DNA of 11,964 nucleotides from Pseudodesulfovibrio sp. (lineage in GTDB: Bacteria; Desulfobacterota; Desulfovibrionia; Desulfovibrionales; Desulfovibrionaceae): positions 1 to 11,964 of the forward strand of contig JAFLJW010000201.1 in assembly GCA_022712815.1 (NCBI GenBank), in the 5' to 3' direction. Position numbers and translations under genes: made by a program. The notes beneath the pieces were generated by a model. The model was not told where the DNA came from, searched no databases, and saw nothing but the letters and a program-made list of their open reading frames with translations. Below are positions 1 to 5,101 of this stretch, one piece after another. Position 1 is the first letter of the stretch, and each line of letters begins with the position of its first letter.

Positions 1-113
1 CCTCCTGCACCAATACGATATTCATTGACCGCAGACCCAAAGAACGATGTGAATGGGCCAATGAATTAAGGTTGCCATTACGCTACGTTGGATATTTCGT
101 CAATACAGTTTAA
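1..113 (+). other. Possible tail of an upstream CDS (frame 3), otherwise non-coding
   Basis: Frame 3 is open from the window edge to a TAA at 111-113 and would encode about 36 residues, including the segment FIDRRPKERCEWANELRLPL. Frame 1 is also open to a TAA at 67-69, so the open reading is weak evidence. I recognise no family. The hairpin that begins at the TAA (113-130) fits the end of a gene, but the stretch is AT-richer than the confident genes. It may be the 3' end of a gene outside the window or simply intergenic DNA. Confidence 0.2.
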
Positions 114-141
114 AGTATTTAGGAATACTTCCTGTTTCAGG
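113..141 (+). other. Two adjacent short hairpins
   Basis: A 7-bp inverted repeat (113-119 with 124-130, 4-base loop) is followed directly by CCTG-TTT-CAGG (131-134 with 138-141) and then TTTT (142-145). Together they could form a weak intrinsic terminator for a gene ending at 113. The first stem is AT-rich and the T-run short, so function is uncertain. The rest of 142-314 holds no gene or confident promoter, only the leader hairpin at 273-288. Confidence 0.3.
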
Positions 142-272
142 TTTTCATGAAGAGAGAAATATCCCCGGAGCTGGATTGAAATTAACGGTTCCGACAGGGG
201 AGATGGGTGTCCCGTTTATCCATACGGTCCGGGCTTGCCCTTTGGTTGGTACATATGTATGGGTACCCCCTG

Positions 273-288
273 CCGCTTTTTAAAGCGG
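273..288 (+). promoter_or_regulatory. Leader hairpin before the 93-aa gene
   Basis: CCGCTTT-TT-AAAGCGG is a perfect inverted repeat, effectively a 6-bp stem with a 4-base loop. It ends 14 bases before the ribosome-binding site AAGGAG (303-308), with an AT-only tract between. The short palindromes ACATATGT (251-258) and GGGTACCC (261-268) lie just upstream. A stable hairpin here could protect the mRNA 5' end or help keep the site open. No known riboswitch was recognised. Confidence 0.35.
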
Positions 289-314
289 ACAATATATATT
301 TCAAGGAGTGCATC

Positions 315-596
315 ATGGCAACAAATGTGGACGAAATCACGATCAATTATTCCGAGGAAGATCAGCTCATCGTCAAGGAGTTGGACAAAGTCATCCTTTC
401 CAAGGGTGCATGGACCACTATTCTTTTTCGCTATCAGGAACTCAATCGGGCCAAGGGTGAGTATGGTCCGGAGAAGTTCACCATTCGTCGCTATCAGAAA
501 GTGGACGGTTCCTACCGCCCCAAGTCCAAGTTCAATATCTCCAGTCAGGCCCAGGCCCAGAAGATTGTTGACGCATTGAACGGCTGGATCGACTAG
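315..596 (+). CDS. Small conserved-looking protein, possible PC4/YdbC-like fold
   Basis: Encodes 93 aa. I chose the ATG at 315 because AAGGAG (303-308) sits 6 bases upstream; the frame stays open to an ATG at 207 but that extension has no such site and reads as untranslated leader. There are no membrane segments or signal peptide. After a polar N-terminus comes a strand-rich core (SKGAWTTILFRYQEL, then KFTIRRYQKVDG) and a final helix (AQAQKIVDALNGWI). The order AWT, K-F-x-I-R, K-x-x-F-x-I-S and C-terminal helix resembles small PC4/YdbC-type single-stranded nucleic acid-binding proteins; this is pattern memory only. The basic residues around the RRYQK strand would suit nucleic acid binding. 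It lies 133 bases before nfo in the same direction. It may equally be a lineage-specific protein of unknown fold. Confidence 0.85.
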   Translation: MATNVDEITINYSEEDQLIVKELDKVILSKGAWTTILFRYQELNRAKGEYGPEKFTIRRYQKVDGSYRPKSKFNISSQAQAQKIVDALNGWID

Positions 597-613
597 GGCC
601 TGTCGATGTTGTT

Positions 614-661
614 GTGCAGAGATCAGGACCGAAGTCTTTTGTGAGGATTTGATCTCTGCAC
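614..661 (+). promoter_or_regulatory. Perfect 12-bp inverted repeat between the small gene and nfo
   Basis: GTGCAGAGATCA (614-625) and TGATCTCTGCAC (650-661) are exact reverse complements separated by 24 bases. In RNA the stem can gain a U-G pair outside and two G-U pairs inside. No T-run follows directly, so it is not a standard intrinsic terminator. GGACCG at 626-631 in the loop is complementary to CGGTCC at 676-681, allowing a pseudoknot. It could set the relative expression of the two flanking genes or be a DNA operator. Confidence 0.6.
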
Positions 662-729
662 GCGCTGTGAAATCACGGTCCTTTTGAACACCTTGCGGAA
701 ATATTTCAAGGCAGAAAAAGAGAGCACTT

Positions 730-1578
730 ATGTTTCTGGGTTCGCATATGTCCATCGCGGGCGGGCTGCACATGGCCTTCGAGCATATTCGGGCCGTTAA
801 AGGGACCGCGTTGCAGATATTCACTCGCAACCAGCGTCAGTGGAAAATTCCGCCGCTCTCCAGATACGACATCGAACTCTTCGGGGTGGCCCGGCAGCAG
901 TGGGGAGACTATCCCATTGCGGCCCATGACTCGTACCTGATCAACCTCGCCTCAGGCGATGAGGAAAAGGCTTTCCGTTCCCTGACCACATTCGCCGAGG
1001 AACTGAGACGTATCGAAGCCCTTTCCATTCCCTATCTCGTCACCCATCCCGGCTCTCATCTGGGCGATGGGGTGGATGTCGGCATCAGGCGGTACGTGGC
1101 CAATCTGGACCGGGCCATTGAATCATCCGGGACAAAACAGGGCCTGATCCTGCTCGAAACCACTGCCGGGCAAGGCACCAATCTTGGCTCGACTTTCGAG
1201 GAACTGGGCCGGATCATCGAGCTTTCCGCCCACCCTGACCGCCTTGGCGTCTGCTACGACACCTGCCACACCTTCGCTGCCGGGTATGATATCCGCACAC
1301 CGGAAACCTACGCGGCCACCTTTGATGCCTTTGACCGCATCATCGGTCTGGATCGGCTTAAATTTTTCCATCTCAATGATACCAAGAACGAATTTAATTC
1401 CCGCAAGGACCGCCACGAGCACATCGGCAAGGGCGAGATCGGGCTGGAAGGGTTCAGGAATCTGATGCTGGACCCACGTTTTGCCGAGGTCCCCATGGCT
1501 CTGGAGACCCCCAAGGAAGCAGACCTCAAGGACGATATAGTCAACCTGAACACCCTGCGCTCGTTGGCAAAAAACTGA
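730..1578 (+). CDS. nfo: Endonuclease IV (AP endonuclease, family 2)
   Basis: Encodes 282 aa, full length for the family (the E. coli enzyme has 285). Endonuclease IV cuts DNA 5' to abasic sites and removes blocked 3' ends in base-excision repair in the cytoplasm. The TIM-barrel begins with GSHMSIAGG. All nine residues expected to bind the three zinc ions are present at family positions: His66, His106, Glu143 (LETTAGQG), Asp177 and His180 (CYDTCHTFAAGYD), His214 (FHLND), Asp227 and His229 (KDRHEHIGKGEIG) and Glu259 (ALET). The start ATG follows a purine-rich AAAAAGAGAG stretch. The HAD phosphatase gene starts 16 bases after the stop, so the two are probably one transcript. No clear promoter was found in 597-729, so it may be read from upstream through the inverted repeat. 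Confidence 0.97.
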   Translation: MFLGSHMSIAGGLHMAFEHIRAVKGTALQIFTRNQRQWKIPPLSRYDIELFGVARQQWGDYPIAAHDSYLINLASGDEEKAFRSLTTFAEELRRIEALSIPYLVTHPGSHLGDGVDVGIRRYVANLDRAIESSGTKQGLILLETTAGQGTNLGSTFEELGRIIELSAHPDRLGVCYDTCHTFAAGYDIRTPETYAATFDAFDRIIGLDRLKFFHLNDTKNEFNSRKDRHEHIGKGEIGLEGFRNLMLDPRFAEVPMALETPKEADLKDDIVNLNTLRSLAKN

Positions 1579-1594
1579 GAGGCTGGCAGGACTC

Positions 1595-2263
1595 ATGGGC
1601 AAACTCGACGCCATCATATTTGATTTCGACGGCACTTTGGCCGAACTGACCCTTGATTTCGATCTCATGAAACGCAGCATCGCCGCTCTGGCCGAGGTCT
1701 TTCTGGGTACGCGCCCAGAACCCGGTCCCACTCCGGCTCTGGAATGGCTCGAAGAGCTGGTCCAGAAAACGTTGAAAGAGGACAGGGATGAGGGCATGGA
1801 GTTCCGCACACGCGGCCAGTTGGTGATCACGGCCATGGAGATGGACGCAGCCCGCCAAGGGCGTTTGTTCGATTTTACCCGCCCGGCCCTTGAGACTTTG
1901 ACCTCTCGCGGCGTGGCAACCGGTGTCATCACCCGCAATATTTCGGCTGCGGTCAAGGTCGTGTTCCCGGACATCGAAGAACTGACTCAGGCCTTTATTC
2001 CTCGCGAAACCGCAATTCGGGTCAAGCCAGACCCCGGTCATCTGTTTCAGGCCCTTGAGCAGATCGGCGCAGCCCCTGCCCGGTCGCTCATGGTGGGCGA
2101 TCATCCCATGGATATCGAGACCGCAAAGGCTGCCGGAACCATGTCCGCTGCCGTGACCAGTGGCACCATGGAAGCTGATCAGTTCAAGGCGCTCGCCCCG
2201 GATTTTGTAGTTCAGGACGTGGCTGCTCTTTTGATCGAACTAGGTGAGGCCGGACTGTTATAA
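1595..2263 (+). CDS. HAD-superfamily hydrolase, phosphoglycolate phosphatase-like
   Basis: Encodes 222 aa of the haloacid dehalogenase phosphatase superfamily, soluble. Motif I is DFDGTLAEL with nucleophile Asp10 and acid/base Asp12. Residues about 17-90 form a helical C1-type cap. Motif II is the Thr113 of VITRN, motif III Lys144 in RVKPDPGHL, and motif IV GDHPMDIETAKAAG with Asp169 and Asp173. The catalytic set is complete, so an active Mg2+-dependent phosphatase is expected. Length and cap resemble Gph/PGP proteins, but the substrate cannot be read from sequence. Phosphoglycolate is an attractive guess next to nfo, because 3'-phosphoglycolate ends arise during DNA repair and free phosphoglycolate is removed by Gph; this is inference. 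The ribosome-binding site is weak (GCAGGA just upstream), consistent with coupling to nfo. Confidence 0.9.
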   Translation: MGKLDAIIFDFDGTLAELTLDFDLMKRSIAALAEVFLGTRPEPGPTPALEWLEELVQKTLKEDRDEGMEFRTRGQLVITAMEMDAARQGRLFDFTRPALETLTSRGVATGVITRNISAAVKVVFPDIEELTQAFIPRETAIRVKPDPGHLFQALEQIGAAPARSLMVGDHPMDIETAKAAGTMSAAVTSGTMEADQFKALAPDFVVQDVAALLIELGEAGLL

Positions 2264-2367
2264 AGGTCGGCAGACCGTATTTTCCCTTTCGAGTTCCCCC
2301 CGGCAAGAATGATTTGGCCGGAGCCGTGGGGTTGATGAATACGTTTATGCGTGTTGCGATTAGGGCT
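2264..2367 (+). other. Intergenic spacer with weak hairpins
   Basis: GGTC-GGCA-GACC lies just after the HAD stop and is followed by GTATTTT, giving at best a weak terminator. A second inverted repeat, CCGGC (2300-2304) with GCCGG (2317-2321), has a 12-base loop. No reading frame here looks like a gene. One or both hairpins may close the nfo-HAD transcript before the next promoter. Confidence 0.3.
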
Positions 2368-2395
2368 TTGACAAGCGGAAAATCAAGGGTAGGAT
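2368..2395 (+). promoter_or_regulatory. Sigma-70-type promoter for the DUF523-YgjP pair
   Basis: A perfect -35 box TTGACA (2368-2373) is separated by 16 bases from TAGGAT (2390-2395), which matches the -10 consensus at four of six bases. Transcription would start near 2402, giving a leader of about 32 bases to the ATG at 2434. It is the best housekeeping promoter in the window and faces the next gene. Confidence 0.7.
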
Positions 2396-2433
2396 CATCT
2401 AAACCTTTATTTTGCTGAAGGCCACGTAACTAT

Positions 2434-2865
2434 ATGAAAAAGATAATGATTGTTGTCAGTGGTTGTCTGGCCGGCATTTGTTGCCGATATGATGGCGAAG
2501 CCAATTCATTTGAACCGGTCGTGGAGCTTGTCCGGCAGGGGCGGGCCATTCCGTTTTGCCCGGAAGTCTACGGTGGCCTGAACACTCCTCGTTCTCCATG
2601 CGAACAAAAAAATGGGCGGATCGTCGATTGTGACGGCATCGACTGTACCGATGCATTCAGGCGAGGGGCGGAGGAGGGGCTTCGGCTTGCCAAAATGGCC
2701 GGATGTACCGAGGCCATACTCAAGTCCCGGTCTCCTTCCTGCGGCAGCGGGCTGATCTATGACGGCACGTTTTCCTCAACGAAAATTCCGGGGGACGGCC
2801 TTTTTGCCCGGTTGCTCAAGGAGCATGGCATCACCGTGCGCACCGAAGAGGACTTTGATCTGTGA
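2434..2865 (+). CDS. DUF523 family protein, TudS-like Fe-S desulfidase
   Basis: Encodes 143 aa, a normal single-domain DUF523 (YbbK) length. Family blocks are complete: VVSGCLAGICCRYDG (7-21), CPEVYGGLNTPRSPCE (42-57) and KSRSPSCGSG (97-106). Some DUF523 proteins (TudS) are characterised as thiouracil desulfidases holding a [4Fe-4S] cluster on three conserved cysteines; Cys11, Cys42 and Cys103 are the natural candidates here. Other cysteines (16, 17, 56, 66, 71, 91) are present. The likely role is removing sulfur from thiolated uracil or its nucleotides, but the exact substrate is inferred. The start codon has GAAGG about 12 bases upstream, a loose spacing; Met5 is an alternative start. The stop overlaps the next gene by 4 bases, so the two are translationally coupled. 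A strong promoter lies directly upstream. Confidence 0.88.
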   Translation: MKKIMIVVSGCLAGICCRYDGEANSFEPVVELVRQGRAIPFCPEVYGGLNTPRSPCEQKNGRIVDCDGIDCTDAFRRGAEEGLRLAKMAGCTEAILKSRSPSCGSGLIYDGTFSSTKIPGDGLFARLLKEHGITVRTEEDFDL

Positions 2866-3572
2866 CCGAATTTTGCGGCCTGCCGCTGACTATCAGGAAG
2901 AATCCGCGCGCCAGACGCGTGCTGGTCAAGCTGATCCCGGGCCGAGGGCTGGAAGTGGTCGTTCCAAGGCGGTTCGATACCGATCTGGTCCCGGAAATCC
3001 TGAATGAAAAACGGGCATGGATCGAGCGGACCCGGATTCGGATGGAAGAAAGCGGGGTCGACCTGTCAGGCCGTCTGCCTGATTTGCCGGAAATTATTTC
3101 CTTTCGTGCTGCCGGGCGAGAGTACCAGGTGGATTATCTTGACCGGCCCGGCCGGGTGAAGCTGACCGAAAACGCCAGCCGACTCATGGTCTGCGGTCCC
3201 ATGGACGAGCCCGTTTTCATTCTTGAAGTCCTGCGAAAATTCACGGCCAGCAAGGCGCGGGAGGCCCTGCTTCCACTGCTCGACGCCATGAGCCGCCGTC
3301 TCGGGATGGACTATACGGCCATGCGTGTGCGCCGCCAGAAAACCCGGTGGGGGAGTTGCTCGGCCCGAGGGACCATCAGCCTCAACGCCAAGCTCCTGTT
3401 TCTGCCTGTTGAACTGGTGAACCAACTCCTGCTTCACGAGCTTTGCCATACCCGCCAGCTCAATCATTCCGCGAAATACTGGGCACTTGTCGCCAGACAT
3501 GAACCCGATTTTGCCCGCCTTGAAGACGGACTCAAACATGGCGGCAGGTTCGTGCCTCCATGGTTCTCCTAG
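2862..3572 (+). CDS. YgjP-like metallopeptidase-domain protein (DUF45/M48-like)
   Basis: Encodes 236 aa, the usual YgjP length, with no signal peptide or membrane segment. It starts with GTG at 2862, inside the stop of the DUF523 gene (GTGA overlap), 9 bases after GAAGAGGA; this is a coupled start. The C-terminal half carries the family hallmarks: KTRWGSCSARG (160-170), then the zinc-binding HELCH (192-196) with catalytic Glu193, and NHSAKYW (201-207) whose His202 would be the third metal ligand. The N-terminal half is the family's beta-rich region. The family is annotated as a metalloprotease, but E. coli YgjP has also been described, as I recall, as a UTP pyrophosphatase. Pairing with a thiouracil-desulfidase-like gene favours a uridine-nucleotide role. 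No terminator follows; a new promoter begins at 3577. Confidence 0.88.
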   Translation: MTEFCGLPLTIRKNPRARRVLVKLIPGRGLEVVVPRRFDTDLVPEILNEKRAWIERTRIRMEESGVDLSGRLPDLPEIISFRAAGREYQVDYLDRPGRVKLTENASRLMVCGPMDEPVFILEVLRKFTASKAREALLPLLDAMSRRLGMDYTAMRVRRQKTRWGSCSARGTISLNAKLLFLPVELVNQLLLHELCHTRQLNHSAKYWALVARHEPDFARLEDGLKHGGRFVPPWFS

Positions 3573-3576
3573 CTGT

Positions 3577-3604
3577 TTGCCTTTTCATTGTTTTAGGCTA
3601 TGAT
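3577..3604 (+). promoter_or_regulatory. Sigma-70-type promoter for the FKBP-methyltransferase gene
   Basis: TTGCCT (3577-3582) and TATGAT (3599-3604) lie 16 bases apart; the -10 box matches the consensus at five of six bases. A start near 3611 would leave a leader of about 65 bases. Within it TTGCG (3636-3640) can pair with CGCAA (3660-3664), which touches the ribosome-binding site AAGGAG (3663-3668), so mild translational control is possible. Confidence 0.5.
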
Positions 3605-3675
3605 TATACCCAAGCGTCGAAATTCAGGTCTGCTTTTGCGAACCGGATCATTTTTTTGGCGCAAGGAGATACAGC

Positions 3676-4878
3676 ATGGCCCATATCGCGCAGGATTCTC
3701 TGGCGACTATATATTTTGAACTGATCTGGGAAAGTTCTCATTTCCGGCACGTGGATGCGTACTATGCAACGGATGTCAGCTTCACGCGGGATATCCTGCC
3801 TCTTGGGGTGAAAAGCCGCATGCGTGGGCTTGGCCCCGGCGACAGTGTGGAGATGCCACTCGACCCGTCTGAAATTCCCTCTTACGAGCCGGGAAAAATC
3901 CTTGAGATAGCCCGGTCGCGTTTTTTGGCCCCGATTGTTCATGGGCGTAATATCAAACCGCGTATTGGCAGGTTCTATCCACAGCGTTTTATTCAGGATG
4001 TGCCCGGAAATCGGCCTGATTCGACGGCTCCGTTTCGCGTGGTTGCCTCAGACCGGGCCGGGTTCAAGGCGGATTTGAATAACCCGTTGGCCGGGCGGAA
4101 GGTGACTGTCAAGGCTTCGGTTATTGATGTTCGGCCCCCCAGTAAAAATGCGGGAAAATTGCACCGCTGGCCTGTCACGCTCATGCGCGGAGTGGGCATG
4201 CAAGCCCGCATGGAAGAAACTCCATCCGATTTTTTGGGAATGCATCCGTTTATCCGCGAGGATGAGACCAACGATGCCGAGTTCTACTCGAAATCGAGGT
4301 CAGCCCCCTTGCTGGATGACCAGGCAATTGAGAATGTGAAGAAAGTGTATGGTCGGCTCCTTGAGGACGGCATGGACGTACTTGATATCATGACCGGATC
4401 AGCCTCCCATCTGCCGGACGGATTCAAGCCCGGATCGGTCACCGGTCTGGGTCTGGGCAAAAAGGAGATGGACGCCAACCCGGTCCTTGATACGAGCGTG
4501 GTTCACAGTCTCAACGAAGTTCCGAAGCTCCCTTTTGAGGAGAACAGCTTTGATGCTGTTATCTGCACCGCGTCGGTGGAGTACCTGACCAAGCCATTTG
4601 AGGTTTTCGAGGACGTGACCCGTGTGCTCAGGTCTGGCGGGGTATTTATTTTGACCTTCTCGGATCACTGGTTTGAGCCAAAGGTTATTCGCATCTGGTC
4701 AGAGCTGCATCAATTCGAGCGGATGGGTCTGGTCTCCCAGTACTTTGTTCGTTCCGGGAAGTTCGTTGGTTTGAATACCTTTTCCGAACGCGGCTGGCCG
4801 CTTCTGACGGATACGGAGGGCGATGACAGGAAAAGCGATTCCATCTTTGCTGTCTGGGGCATGGTTTCATCCGGGTAG
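3676..4878 (+). CDS. FKBP (SlyD-like) domain fused to class I SAM methyltransferase
   Basis: Encodes 400 aa, cytoplasmic. AAGGAG lies 7 bases before the ATG. Residues about 8-155 look like an SlyD-type FKBP prolyl isomerase: PLGVKSRMRGLGPGDSVEMPLDP matches the region before the flap, and NPLAGRKVTVKASVIDVR (136-153) matches the family's closing strand. The FKBP aromatic active-site residues are not obvious, so isomerase activity is doubtful. Residues about 215-400 form a Methyltransf_11-like domain: motif I VLDIMTGSASHLP (235-247), then FDAVICTASVEYLTKP (292-307) and VLRSGGVFILTFS (317-329). Motif I lacks the usual GxGxG loop, though a similar D-x-M-x-x-x-x-S-H-L-P variant is, as I recall, found in plant and cyanobacterial relatives. 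The fusion suggests methylation of a protein whose folding or prolyl state is also handled. It is the last + gene before convergent flgE. Confidence 0.85.
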   Translation: MAHIAQDSLATIYFELIWESSHFRHVDAYYATDVSFTRDILPLGVKSRMRGLGPGDSVEMPLDPSEIPSYEPGKILEIARSRFLAPIVHGRNIKPRIGRFYPQRFIQDVPGNRPDSTAPFRVVASDRAGFKADLNNPLAGRKVTVKASVIDVRPPSKNAGKLHRWPVTLMRGVGMQARMEETPSDFLGMHPFIREDETNDAEFYSKSRSAPLLDDQAIENVKKVYGRLLEDGMDVLDIMTGSASHLPDGFKPGSVTGLGLGKKEMDANPVLDTSVVHSLNEVPKLPFEENSFDAVICTASVEYLTKPFEVFEDVTRVLRSGGVFILTFSDHWFEPKVIRIWSELHQFERMGLVSQYFVRSGKFVGLNTFSERGWPLLTDTEGDDRKSDSIFAVWGMVSSG

Positions 4879-4972
4879 ATATGTGAGGTACACAACGGCG
4901 GGAGTCGTTTGAAAGTTTCGCTCGCACTTCTGAAAAAACTGATTTCAGTTTCATTTGATAATTTGCTAAAGC

Positions 4973-5010
4973 AAAAAAAGGACGGCTCGCAGAGTGATCT
5001 GCGAGCCGTC
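4973..5010 (-). terminator. Intrinsic terminator of the fliK-flgD-flgE transcript
   Basis: A perfect 13-bp GC-rich stem (4981-4993 with 4998-5010, loop GTGA on the + strand) is bordered at 4973-4979 by seven A on the + strand, which is a run of seven U after the hairpin in - strand RNA. This is a textbook Rho-independent terminator about 90 bases after the flgE stop. In the + direction the stem is followed only by TTGGTCTT, so it may also weakly stop the methyltransferase transcript. Confidence 0.93.
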
Positions 5011-5022
5011 TTGGTCTTCGGT

Positions 5023-5049
5023 TGCCCCGCGCGGGTCAGACGCGGGGCA
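5023..5049 (-). other. Second 3' UTR hairpin after flgE
   Basis: TGCCCCGCG (5023-5031) pairs perfectly with CGCGGGGCA (5041-5049) around a 9-base loop. It is very GC-rich but has no adjacent U-run on either strand. It lies between flgE and the terminator and probably stabilises the mRNA 3' end or insulates the convergent genes. Confidence 0.6.
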
Positions 5050-5062
5050 GTCTTGGAGAAGG

Positions 5063-5092
5063 GGTCTTTATAAGTATGGGTTACTTAAGACC
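5063..5092 (-). other. First 3' UTR hairpin after flgE
   Basis: GGTCTT and AAGTA (5063-5068, 5072-5076) pair with TACTT and AAGACC (5082-5086, 5087-5092), with a TAT bulge and a 5-base loop. It begins 9 bases beyond the flgE stop codon. With the next two hairpins it forms a row of three in the 3' UTR. Confidence 0.5.
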
Positions 5093-5101
5093 TGTATGAG
5101 C

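Noticed and set aside
207..314. In-frame upstream start (ATG at 207) for the 93-aa gene
   Set aside because: It has no clear ribosome-binding site, and the added residues look like translated leader, while the ATG at 315 has AAGGAG at ideal spacing.
667..676. CRP/FNR-type site GTGA-AA-TCAC before nfo
   Set aside because: The half-sites are only 2 bases apart, not the 4-6 expected for this regulator family.
1123..1974. Open frame on the - strand across nfo and the HAD gene (283 aa)
   Set aside because: It crosses two well-supported + strand genes and their junction, and has no domain or start signal.
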